The notes under the pieces were generated by a model. It saw only the letters and a list, made by a program, of their open reading frames with translations, was not told the DNA's origin and did no database searches. From Coralliovum pocilloporae (lineage in GTDB: Bacteria; Pseudomonadota; Alphaproteobacteria; Rhizobiales; Cohaesibacteraceae), in the NCBI RefSeq assembly GCF_030845175.1, contig NZ_CP132542.1, positions 2,081,501-2,145,500 of the forward strand: a stretch of DNA of 64,000 nucleotides, given 5' to 3'. The translations under genes and the position numbers were made by a program. Shown piece by piece: positions 9,061-17,077 of this stretch. Each line of letters starts with the position of its first letter. Position 1 is the first letter of the stretch.

Positions 9061-9843
9061 TCATTGAATGGATGACGCGATCAGTTGAGCGGCCTGTACA
9101 GAGTTGCCGACAATCCCGGTGACGCAGGAATGCTCAGGCAGAGCCTTGAGCGCTGCTGCTATATCCTCAATCCCGTGCGCTCCTTCACCAGCAAAGAGTG
9201 GTACCACAACAGTCGGGCGGTGCAGGGTCTCTATGGCCGGTTCCAGAAAGGGAGGCTCAGAGATATAGGCGCATCGGACCGCGGGGAATGTCCCCAGTGC
9301 CTGCAGCCGGGCTGCCAGGGCCTCTGTGCAGTCTTTCGGGCGTGGACCTGATGTGGAGCCGTGAGCGGCTATCAGAACATCCAGCGCTGACAGGTCCCTG
9401 TTCCCGGCTGCATCCCGCACAAGTGATGTGATGAGATCGGGGAGCATGTCAGACAGGCCAAACGGCTTCAGGATCTTGAAGCGCCGCTTCAGGGCACTGC
9501 AGCGGGTTTGCGACAGGCCGAGGCGTCGGGGCAGAACGGTGCGTACAAAATAGCCGTCACTCAGGAAATACGGATAGACCAGTATCCGCTCATTCCGCAT
9601 CCGGCTCAGAACGTCTTCCAGACTTTGCTCGCCGTTCAGCACCGCGCTGCAGACAGTCAGTTCCGGCAGGGCCAGGGAAACCGCCTCGGTAAGCTGGGCA
9701 AGGCCATCATTGTTGCCCTTGCCACCCCGTTCTCCGTGGGCCACGATCAGCAGGCCTGTTTCCGGCTCCGAATGCTTGCGGAACAGACCTGCAGCGACCT
9801 TAGTGGCTGGTGCCTTCGGAAAATGTAATCTTGTTCCAGACAT
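9061..9843 (-). CDS. CbiX/SirB-like sirohydrochlorin chelatase
   Basis: Predicted to insert metal (Fe2+ or Co2+) into sirohydrochlorin. The 260-residue protein has two similar halves, each with the chelatase signature: VAHGERGG (His36) and AAHGSTSG (His161), as in two-domain class II chelatases. It is the third gene of nirJ-nirN-chelatase and overlaps the nirN stop by 44 nt in another frame, so it is probably translationally coupled. In this place it most likely makes sirohaem, the substrate of NirDLGH on the haem d1 route. Cobalt chelation for cobalamin is the alternative, but no cob genes are in the window. Confidence 0.85.
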   Translation of the reverse strand: MSGTRLHFPKAPATKVAAGLFRKHSEPETGLLIVAHGERGGKGNNDGLAQLTEAVSLALPELTVCSAVLNGEQSLEDVLSRMRNERILVYPYFLSDGYFVRTVLPRRLGLSQTRCSALKRRFKILKPFGLSDMLPDLITSLVRDAAGNRDLSALDVLIAAHGSTSGPRPKDCTEALAARLQALGTFPAVRCAYISEPPFLEPAIETLHRPTVVVPLFAGEGAHGIEDIAAALKALPEHSCVTGIVGNSVQAAQLIASSIQ

Positions 9844-11350
9844 TGTATTTCCCGGACGGTTTGCTCATGGGGATACGCTTTACTTCTTCGAAGGTTTCCG
9901 CGTTATAGATCACAATCGCCCCGTCATTTTCCCAGATGGAGAGGATGGCGTGACTGCCGTCCCGGTCAAACTCGATATGGGCGGCGGTCTTGCCTGGAGC
10001 GGGCTTCAGTGTCCTGACGATCTCAAGCGTCTGCTTGTCGATAATGTGCATCAGATCCTTGTTGGGACCGAAGAACACGTCTGTCCAGGCATAGCGGGAT
10101 TTCTCGTGACTGCGCATGAAGAAGCCAGGGCCCTTGGTGGGAATGGTCTTGACCACAGACCAGTCCTTCATGTCGATCACACTGATCTTGCTGTCGCGCA
10201 GATGCGGCGTGGCCATGACCGTTTTGCCCTGCCAGTTCCAGCTTATGCCTGATCCCAGATGAGGCAGGCCTGACAGAGCCAGATCACTGATCTTGCGCCC
10301 GATGACCAGATCCACAACCTGGCCATTCTTGGCATTGCGTGCAGCCCCCATCAGAAACTCATATTTCTGATCGAAGAAGAAATCGTCCAGGTAATCGTCC
10401 AGTTTGATCCGGCGTACCGGGAACGGATCGGTCTGCTCCGGTGGGCCTTCATCCCTGTAATCATGGACAAAGCCGTAAAATGGCGGGTCTTCTCCATAAA
10501 AGACTTCCCAGACCTCTGGAATGTCTTTCAGGGCCATGATGAAACTGTTGCGGGGAGGGGCCTGATAAACGGCACTCACCCGTGAGGTCTTACCGTCAGA
10601 ACCCTTAATATCGATAATCTTCTCAACGCTAAGGTCATCAGCACTGAGGATAACCAGTGTGTGCGGCAGATAGTTGGCCAGCGCGATGTGCTTGTTGTCA
10701 GACGACAGTGCAATATTGCGCGAGTTCAGTGCCCCGCGTACACGACCGACTTCCTGCATGGACCAGATGTCATATTTCATCACCCAGCCATCGCGGGACA
10801 TGAAGAAGACATAGCGGCCATCAGAGGTGAATTTCGGCCCGCCATGGACAGCAAATGGTGTCGGGAAGCGGGTCAACCGTTCGAAACTATCCCCGTCCAA
10901 AAGCGAGGCGTGATGATCGCCCGTCTCCACCACAATGAACAGATTCATCGGATCAGACGAGAATTGCGGCTTGTCCGCCGGAACATAATCCGGGTTGAGT
11001 TCAAGGGATGCTGCGATTTCCTCCGCACCCCATGGCGGGATGGCATCGAGCGGTGTCTTGACCAGATCGGCAAGAGCCTTGATTTCGTCTTCGGTCAGGC
11101 TGTCGCTGAAAACAGGCATCTGGGTTGCTGGTCGACCATCACGGATGGCCTCCATAATCGCGTCCCCCTTCAGTCGCTTCAGGGTCTGGGGGATAAGCGC
11201 CGGGCCTGTTCCACCCAGTCGGGTTTCCGCGTGGCAGGACGCACAATTCTCCTGAAACAGAAGATTTGCGTCCGGGGCAGCTGAAAGAGGGGCGGTTGTG
11301 ACCCCCAGCAGCATGGCTGCCAGCTTAAGCGTAGACATGTTTCGCTTCAT
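9800..11350 (-). CDS. nirN: NirN, cytochrome c / d1-propeller protein
   Basis: Periplasmic paralogue of NirS that finishes haem d1 (dihydro-d1 dehydrogenation) and may hand it to NirS. The protein, about 516 residues, has a signal peptide (MKRNMSTLKLAAMLLGVTTA), one c-type haem site (CASCH) with a downstream Met ligand (ATQMPVF), and an eight-bladed d1 propeller ending near KYNVWNKITFS. Start taken at 11350, where GAGGAGCG lies 6 nt ahead; the frame is open further upstream but that part reads as nirJ shadow. It overlaps the end of nirJ by 26 nt. Confidence 0.93.
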   Translation of the reverse strand: MKRNMSTLKLAAMLLGVTTAPLSAAPDANLLFQENCASCHAETRLGGTGPALIPQTLKRLKGDAIMEAIRDGRPATQMPVFSDSLTEDEIKALADLVKTPLDAIPPWGAEEIAASLELNPDYVPADKPQFSSDPMNLFIVVETGDHHASLLDGDSFERLTRFPTPFAVHGGPKFTSDGRYVFFMSRDGWVMKYDIWSMQEVGRVRGALNSRNIALSSDNKHIALANYLPHTLVILSADDLSVEKIIDIKGSDGKTSRVSAVYQAPPRNSFIMALKDIPEVWEVFYGEDPPFYGFVHDYRDEGPPEQTDPFPVRRIKLDDYLDDFFFDQKYEFLMGAARNAKNGQVVDLVIGRKISDLALSGLPHLGSGISWNWQGKTVMATPHLRDSKISVIDMKDWSVVKTIPTKGPGFFMRSHEKSRYAWTDVFFGPNKDLMHIIDKQTLEIVRTLKPAPGKTAAHIEFDRDGSHAILSIWENDGAIVIYNAETFEEVKRIPMSKPSGKYNVWNKITFSEGTSH

Positions 11351-12539
11351 GACGCGCTCCTCTGAAAGGTTTGAGGGTGACCCGGTCGCCGACGGGCGTG
11401 TGCAGGCCGATTTCCTCGTCACTGAGATAGCAGGACGGATCTTCCGCCCACGGATCACCGGTGAGCTGCAGGGCCCGGACGCGGGTATTGCCACCGCAAA
11501 TGCTGAAATGCTGACAGGCACCGCAGCGCCCTTTGATGGCGCGTGGCTTCTGCTTCAGCCCGGCCATGATCGGGTCGGACAAATCGCTCCAGATTTCAGA
11601 GAACTTGCGGTCCTTCACATTGCCCAGCGTGTAATGCCACCAGAAGGAATCTGGATGCACATTCCCGAGATTATCGATGTTGCCGATATTCACGCCCGAG
11701 GCATTTCCGCCCCAGCGGAGCAGCAGTTGCTCAAGATGATCGGCCTTTTCAGGCATGCGCTCCCTGACCCATTGCAGTAGAAAAACGCCATCTGCATCGT
11801 TGTTGCCGGTGACATATTCGCGGCTGAGGCCAGCCTGAACATCAGCCCAGGCGCGCTCGAACAGTTTGACCATGGCATCGCGAGTGATCCTGTGACGGGC
11901 ATCGTCACCACGGTTCTTGTTACCGCGCCCAGCATAGACCAGATGAGACAGGTAGACCTTGTCGAGTTGTTCCCTGTCACAGAGAGCCAGATAGTCGTCC
12001 AGCGTGTCGGCATTGTCTTCTGTGAGTGTAAAACGCAGGCCGACTTTGACGGACCGGTCCCGCAGATGCCTGACCGCTTCAAGAGATTTGTCAAAGGCCC
12101 CGCGCACACCACGGAAGGCATCGTGAACAGCACCGATGCCGTCGAGGCTGATACCCACATAATCATAGCCAACCTCTGCAATGCGGTCAGCCATGGCCCC
12201 GTCAATCAGGGTGCCGTTGGTGGAGAGAGCCGTATAGAAGCGGAGGTTTTTGGCATGAGCTGAAAGCTCCAGCATATCCGGCCTCATCAAGGGCTCACCA
12301 CCTGAGAAGATGATGACCGGCACCCGGAATGCCTTGAGGTCGTCAATGACATTGAGAGCCTGCTCCGTGCTGAGTTCTCCCGGAAAGTCAACGTCGCCGG
12401 ATGTGGTGTAGCAGTGCTTGCATTTGAGATTGCAGCGGCGAATGAGATTCCAGATGACCACCGGCCCTGGTGGCTGGCGATGTGGCCCGAGCGGCTTGGG
12501 GTCAGCGATTTCTTTCAGGTAGTGTGTGAGGCGAAACAC
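11325..12539 (-). CDS. nirJ: NirJ, radical SAM enzyme of haem d1 synthesis
   Basis: Removes the propionate side chains of didecarboxysirohaem and installs the keto groups of haem d1. The 404-residue protein has the radical SAM cluster motif in RRCNLKCKHCYTTSGD (about residues 34-50), a GGEPLMRPD motif, and a C-terminal SPASM-like cysteine set (GRCGACQHFSICGG). First gene of nirJ-nirN-chelatase on the minus strand. An FNR/NNR box lies 121 nt upstream of the start. Confidence 0.95.
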   Translation of the reverse strand: MFRLTHYLKEIADPKPLGPHRQPPGPVVIWNLIRRCNLKCKHCYTTSGDVDFPGELSTEQALNVIDDLKAFRVPVIIFSGGEPLMRPDMLELSAHAKNLRFYTALSTNGTLIDGAMADRIAEVGYDYVGISLDGIGAVHDAFRGVRGAFDKSLEAVRHLRDRSVKVGLRFTLTEDNADTLDDYLALCDREQLDKVYLSHLVYAGRGNKNRGDDARHRITRDAMVKLFERAWADVQAGLSREYVTGNNDADGVFLLQWVRERMPEKADHLEQLLLRWGGNASGVNIGNIDNLGNVHPDSFWWHYTLGNVKDRKFSEIWSDLSDPIMAGLKQKPRAIKGRCGACQHFSICGGNTRVRALQLTGDPWAEDPSCYLSDEEIGLHTPVGDRVTLKPFRGARHEAKHVYA

Positions 12540-12987
12540 GGTATGCCCTCCAGGCCTGACGAAGACCTGCCGTTGCGAAATTTGGTGAGGGAAAACGCGC
12601 CCGGCAGGTTTGCGCTATCTGTCTTGTTCCAAACATGCGGTAAGAGACGTGGGCTCGCCTTGATCACGGTCAAGCCGGATATGGTTGCTTTGAGAAGGGC
12701 CTGTAACGTCGGTTGGCAAAGAAACTGGTGTTAAATGCAGTACATTTGCAGCCATAGTGAGGTTGGGTTCTGGTGGAATCGTGAGCCTAACAGTCGATCC
12801 AATTCAATACATCAAACTATACAATCGTGGTTACTGATTGAAACCGATTAAATCGATTAAAAAACTCTAACCTAGTGCTTAGTACTTTAGGCGAATGCGA
12901 GGTAACCTCGCGGAGGGGAACTAGGATAATTTTATCCGTTCTTTTGGGAGGCCGTGTGTGGAGCACGGACGTAATTGGGAGAGCAGA
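12540..12987. other. Divergent intergenic region nirJ / BCCT
   Basis: About 450 nt without a convincing gene. It holds the nirJ box at 12660-12673. Before the BCCT gene there is an AT-rich stretch with a 9-bp tandem direct repeat (CGATTAAAT then CGATTAAAA, about 12845-12862). No box or good -10 was found for the BCCT direction. Confidence 0.5.
12660..12673 (-). promoter_or_regulatory. FNR/NNR box for nirJ
   Basis: TTGATCACGGTCAA: both half sites are canonical (TTGAT / GTCAA). With the usual 22-nt gap the -10 would be CATGTT (12637-12632) and transcription would start near 12625, giving an 86-nt leader to nirJ. The -10 is weak. Confidence 0.75.
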
Positions 12988-14667
12988 ATGTCAATAAAAC
13001 CTCCATTGTCGGATCTGCCGATTAAAACTGCTGACAGCGGTTTTTATCGGGGATTCAGCGTAAATGTGGCCGTTGTCAGTAAGATTATAATCAGCGCGCT
13101 GGTGGTGTGGTGTATCGTATGGCCCACCCAGGCGGGGCGTGTTCTGGGGGATTGGAACGCCTCGATTCTATCGCATTTTGCTGCCTGGTATATTTGGGTC
13201 GTTGCTGCCTTTGTCATTGTCTGTCTTGGTCTCGCCGCCTGGCCGACCGCTGGTCGCATGAAGCTGGGCGCGGCAACAGATAAACCTGAATTTTCCAACT
13301 TCTCCTGGTTCTCAATGATGTTTGGGGCCGGTATTGGGGTCGGTATGTTGACCTGGGCGGTTGCAGAGCCGGTAGCCCATTTCAAGAATAATCCGTCGGT
13401 TATTCAGGGCGTGACGACTGCTCTCGCGGAGGACAATGTCCGCACGGCTTACGTCTGGTCATTCCTGCACTGGGGTGCCGGTGCATGGGCCTGTTATGCG
13501 ATTATCGGTCTTGCTCTTGCGTTTTTCGCTTATCGCCGGGGGTTGCCGCTGACAATCCGCTCCGCATTGACACCTATTTTCGGAAAGAGCCTGTCCGGTA
13601 CTGTTGGGCATATTATCGATATTGTGGCTGTGGTTGCGACTATTCTTGGTGTGGCTCAGACATTGGGTTTCGGCGTTGAACAGTTCGTTGCTGGCCTGAA
13701 CCGTATTGGTATCGGTGGTCTTATGGCCGAAGATGGCAGTGCCACGTTCCTCGGTATTATTGTTGCGCTGCTTGTGATTATGGGCGCATCGACCCTGTCC
13801 GCCTTGTCGGGTGTCGGAAAAGGCATCAAATGGCTGTCTAACATCAATATGGTGCTGTCGATTGTCCTGCTTGGCTTCTTTATCATCTTTGGTGCCACCT
13901 GGTTTGGCGCAACGGCTCTGATTGTTGGAATCTGGGATTACGTCCTGGCCCTGCCTTATCTCAGCTTCAACGTCTACCGCTCGGATGGTGTGGAAGGTTC
14001 TGAAGCGTTCCTGTTGGCTCAATGGCAAGGATGGTGGCCGGTCTTTTACTGGGCCTGGTGGATTGCCTTTGCTCCTTTTGTGGGTCTGTTCCTGGCGCGT
14101 ATTTCCAAAGGAAGAACCATTCGTGAGTTTGTGCTTGGCGCAATGATCGTCCCTGGACTGATGTGTATGATCTGGTTCTCATGGGCTGGCGGTACCGCGA
14201 TCGACCTTGAATTGAACGGTACAGCCAATGGCCTGATCCTGAATGCAGCCAATGGTGACAAGATTTTCGCCATGACTGAATTCATGCTGGCTCCGATTGC
14301 TGAAGTGTTGGCCTGGGCCATGGCGGTTCTGATCGTGGTGCTGCTGCTCACCTTCCTGGTGACCTCAGCTGACTCGGCCGTTCTGATTGTCAACACGATT
14401 AACGCAGCTGGTGATGAGGGGCCGAAGGCTCGCCCGCATATCCTGTTCTGGGGCAGTGCTCTGGCCCTTGTTGTGGGCGGTCTGCTGATCTCTGGCGGAA
14501 CAGGGGCGATTCAGACTGCAATGGTCATTGGCGCGCTGCCGTTCTCCATTGTGATGGCGCTGATATGCATTGCCCTGATCAAGGCAATCTACAACGACGG
14601 TCGTCGGGAGGCCGCTGGCGTAGCCACTACGATTGACCCTGAAACATCAACGATGCCCGCTGAATAG
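12988..14667 (+). CDS. BCCT-family transporter (betaine/choline/carnitine type)
   Basis: Secondary transporter for quaternary-ammonium or related sulfonium compatible solutes; exact substrate not readable. About 559 residues with 12 hydrophobic segments. The family signature is present: MMFGAGIGVGMLTWAVAEPV in segment 2 and the aromatic segment GWWPVFYWAWWIAFAPFVG. Start chosen at 12988 (MSIKPPLS) because GGGAGAG precedes it by 4 nt; a GTG at 12958 is in frame. Oddly placed between nirJ and norC with no box of its own. Confidence 0.9.
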   Translation: MSIKPPLSDLPIKTADSGFYRGFSVNVAVVSKIIISALVVWCIVWPTQAGRVLGDWNASILSHFAAWYIWVVAAFVIVCLGLAAWPTAGRMKLGAATDKPEFSNFSWFSMMFGAGIGVGMLTWAVAEPVAHFKNNPSVIQGVTTALAEDNVRTAYVWSFLHWGAGAWACYAIIGLALAFFAYRRGLPLTIRSALTPIFGKSLSGTVGHIIDIVAVVATILGVAQTLGFGVEQFVAGLNRIGIGGLMAEDGSATFLGIIVALLVIMGASTLSALSGVGKGIKWLSNINMVLSIVLLGFFIIFGATWFGATALIVGIWDYVLALPYLSFNVYRSDGVEGSEAFLLAQWQGWWPVFYWAWWIAFAPFVGLFLARISKGRTIREFVLGAMIVPGLMCMIWFSWAGGTAIDLELNGTANGLILNAANGDKIFAMTEFMLAPIAEVLAWAMAVLIVVLLLTFLVTSADSAVLIVNTINAAGDEGPKARPHILFWGSALALVVGGLLISGGTGAIQTAMVIGALPFSIVMALICIALIKAIYNDGRREAAGVATTIDPETSTMPAE

Positions 14668-14773
14668 GGGCGTTTAACAGGAGGCTGATTCTATCAGTCT
14701 AGAGGGACACGGAGTTCCTCGTTGCTATTCTTCTGGTCTGGTGGCACTCCGCGATCACCAGGTCTGAAGCGGA

Positions 14774-14803
14774 CCCACCCGGGCATTGAATTGTCCGGGT
14801 GGG
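14774..14803 (+). terminator. Hairpin after the BCCT gene
   Basis: CCCACCCGG (14774-14782) pairs with CCGGGTGGG (14795-14803) across a 12-nt loop. The following ACTTTGCTG is only weakly T-rich. Confidence 0.5.
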
Positions 14804-14921
14804 ACTTTGCTGTGGACGTTTCTGCAGAACGTAGTTCCTTGAAAGATCAATTCATTTTCTTGCTGAAGCGTTTATTGGCCGACGTTGCTATTTCATTGAA
14901 AAGTATAGTGATTCAAAGCCG

Positions 14922-14962
14922 TTGACTTTGGTCAAGGGTGAATCATCTGTGATCGCTAGGCT
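14922..14962 (+). promoter_or_regulatory. FNR/NNR class II promoter of norCB
   Basis: TTGACTTTGGTCAA (14922-14935) is a perfect dyad box; TAGGCT (14957-14962) follows after 21 nt as the -10. Predicted start near 14969, 29 nt before norC. Confidence 0.85.
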
Positions 14963-14997
14963 CAGGGTCGGGAAACAATCCTCGACTGGAGGGCTTT

Positions 14998-15450
14998 ATG
15001 AGCGACATGATGACGAAGTCGAGAGCCCGCAATATCTTTTATGGCGGATCTCTCTTCTTCTTTGCAATTTTTCTGGCATTGACCGTGCATAGTCATCTCT
15101 ATGTGGTCAATACTTCGACAGACAGCGCCGGGCTGACAGAGTCCGTCGCCAACGGCAAGCATGTTTGGGAAAAACATGCCTGCATCAACTGCCACACCAT
15201 TCTGGGTGAAGGCGCCTATTTCGCCCCTGAACTGGGCAATGTCTGGGTCCGTTATGGCGGCCCTGATGATGCCGAAGGCGCGCGGGAAGCCCTCAAGGCC
15301 TGGATGAAGGCACAGCCAACCGGCATTGAAGGCCGTCGGCAGATGCCGAACTTCAATCTCAGCGAAAAAGAGCTGGATGATCTGGTCAATTTCTTTGAAT
15401 GGGTCAGCCGCATCGACACCCAGGGCTGGCCGCCCAATGAAGCGGGTTAA
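14998..15450 (+). CDS. norC: Nitric oxide reductase, cytochrome c subunit
   Basis: Membrane-anchored cytochrome c that feeds electrons to NorB. 150 residues: one N-terminal membrane helix (about 13-35), c-haem motif CINCH (Cys62-Cys65-His66) followed by TILGEGAYFAPELG, and the Met ligand in RRQMPNF. Shine-Dalgarno TGGAGGG precedes the ATG. First gene of norCB, 15 nt before norB. Confidence 0.97.
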   Translation: MSDMMTKSRARNIFYGGSLFFFAIFLALTVHSHLYVVNTSTDSAGLTESVANGKHVWEKHACINCHTILGEGAYFAPELGNVWVRYGGPDDAEGAREALKAWMKAQPTGIEGRRQMPNFNLSEKELDDLVNFFEWVSRIDTQGWPPNEAG

Positions 15451-15465
15451 GGAGGGAGTCACACC

Positions 15466-16812
15466 ATGAAATATCAAAGTCAAAAAGTGGCATTTGCCTA
15501 TTTTGCAGTGGCACTGATCCTGTTTGCTTCCCAGGTTCTGTTCGGCGTGGTCGCAGGCTATGTCTATGTGGTTCCGAATTTCCTGTCGGAACTGCTGCCT
15601 TTCAACATTATCCGCATGGTTCACACTAACTCGCTGGTTGTTTGGCTGTTGCTGGGCTTCTTTGGGGCTGCCTACTTCCTGATACCGGAAGAGGCTGAAC
15701 GGGAGCTTCATTCACCGAAACTGGCCTATCTGCAGCTCATCATTCTGGTGATCGGTGCAGGCGGGGCCGTGGTCGGATATCTGTTCCGCATTCATGAAGG
15801 TCGTGAATTCCTCGAGCAGCCGCTCTGGGTCAAGCTCGGCATTGTGGTTGCGGCGCTTATCTTCCTCTACAACGTCTCCATGACCGTGCTGAAGGGCCGC
15901 AAGACGGCAATCACAAACGTCCTGCTGCTTGGTCTCTGGGGTATTGCCCTGTTCTTCCTCTTTGCGCTCTACAATCCATCCAACCTGGCGTTGGACAAGA
16001 TGTACTGGTGGTATGTGGTCCATCTCTGGGTGGAAGGTGTCTGGGAGCTTGTGATGGCATCCATCCTCGCCTTCATGATGCTGAAACTGACGGGTGTTGA
16101 CCGCGAGGTGGTGGACAAATGGCTCTATGCCATCGTGGCCCTGGCCCTGTTCTCGGGCGTACTGGGTACCGGTCACCATTACTACTGGATTGGCACGCCG
16201 GGCTACTGGCAGTGGATCGGTTCCATCTTCTCCACCCTTGAAGTGGCTCCATTCTTCGCCATGGTGGTCTTCACCTTCGTCATGGTCTGGAAAGGCCGCC
16301 GGGAGCACCCGAACAAGGCTGCGCTTCTCTGGGCGCTAGGCTGTTCAACCCTGGCTTTCTTCGGCGCAGGCGTCTGGGGCTTTCTGCACACTCTGTCATC
16401 GGTCAACTACCTGACCCATGGCACGCAGATCACGGCAGCCCATGGTCACCTGGCTTTCTTCGGTGCCTATGTGGCCCTGAACCTGGCCATCATCAGCTAT
16501 GCCATGCCATTGCTGCGCCAGCGTGAGCCCTACAATCAGGTGCTGAACATGGTCAGCTTCTGGATGATGGCCGGTGGTATGTCCTTCATGACCTTCACCC
16601 TGACCTTTGCCGGTGTCATTCAGACACATCTGCAGCGGGTCCTTGGTGAGAACTATATGGACGTACAGGATCAGCTGGCCTTCTTCTACTGGCTGCGGCT
16701 TGGCTCCGGTGTGGTTGTGGTTCTTGGTGCGGTTCTGTTCATCTACGCGATGTTCGTACCACGCAAGGAAATCCTGACCCGCCCGGTCGCGGATACTCAG
16801 CCGGCAGAATAG
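15466..16812 (+). CDS. norB: Nitric oxide reductase, catalytic subunit
   Basis: Integral-membrane haem b/b3-FeB enzyme reducing 2 NO to N2O. 448 residues, about 12 helices, slightly shorter than many NorB. Haem/FeB ligand segments are visible: MVHTNSLVVW (His53), HLWVEGVWE, GTGHHYYWIGTP, and the late AAHGHLAFFGAY. It lacks a quinol-oxidising N-terminal extension, so it is the short cNOR type partnered with NorC. A good terminator follows (16838-16863). Confidence 0.97.
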   Translation: MKYQSQKVAFAYFAVALILFASQVLFGVVAGYVYVVPNFLSELLPFNIIRMVHTNSLVVWLLLGFFGAAYFLIPEEAERELHSPKLAYLQLIILVIGAGGAVVGYLFRIHEGREFLEQPLWVKLGIVVAALIFLYNVSMTVLKGRKTAITNVLLLGLWGIALFFLFALYNPSNLALDKMYWWYVVHLWVEGVWELVMASILAFMMLKLTGVDREVVDKWLYAIVALALFSGVLGTGHHYYWIGTPGYWQWIGSIFSTLEVAPFFAMVVFTFVMVWKGRREHPNKAALLWALGCSTLAFFGAGVWGFLHTLSSVNYLTHGTQITAAHGHLAFFGAYVALNLAIISYAMPLLRQREPYNQVLNMVSFWMMAGGMSFMTFTLTFAGVIQTHLQRVLGENYMDVQDQLAFFYWLRLGSGVVVVLGAVLFIYAMFVPRKEILTRPVADTQPAE

Positions 16813-16837
16813 GACCTGACAATACAAACTGAACGTG

Positions 16838-16863
16838 AAAGGGGCAGAGAGATCTGCCCCTTT
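16838..16863 (+). terminator. Rho-independent terminator of norCB
   Basis: Stem AAAGGGGCAGA (16838-16848) / TCTGCCCCTTT (16853-16863), loop GAGA, then TTCTTT. It separates norCB from the nirS promoter. Confidence 0.9.
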
Positions 16864-17003
16864 TTCTTTGGCATAACTGATTCCAATGGTGCTTGAATCA
16901 ATAATTATTCGTATTTGCCCTTACGTAAAAACCAGAATTCCTGTTCTTTGCAGCAATGATCTTGTGATGAATCGTCTTATCTTCACGGTTTCGTCAGAAT
17001 GAC

Positions 17004-17044
17004 TTGATCTTGGACAAGGAGCTCTTTCCTGTCTGACTTACGGT
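17004..17044 (+). promoter_or_regulatory. FNR/NNR-type promoter of nirS
   Basis: TTGATCTTGGACAA (17004-17017) has one canonical half (TTGAT) and a near-match (GACAA). TACGGT (17039-17044) follows after 21 nt as a possible -10. Predicted start near 17051, 27 nt before the nirS ATG. Confidence 0.65.
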
Positions 17045-17077
17045 TCTTGTACTTCTTGGGAAATAGGAGTCGCGAGA

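Larger units (their letters stand above)
14668..14997. other. Gap between the BCCT gene and norC
   Basis: 330 nt with no credible gene. It contains a hairpin (14774-14803) that probably ends BCCT transcription, and the norC promoter (14922-14962). Confidence 0.5.

Noticed and set aside
9800-11521. Longer NirN start at 11521
   Set aside because: The extra 57 residues lie inside nirJ and delay the signal peptide; the ATG at 11350 has a good ribosome-binding site.
12414-12734. 106-codon plus-strand ORF over the nirJ promoter
   Set aside because: Antisense to the nirJ start and spans its NNR box.
14722-14925. 67-codon plus-strand ORF before norC
   Set aside because: Spans the BCCT terminator hairpin and ends in the norC box; no family resemblance.
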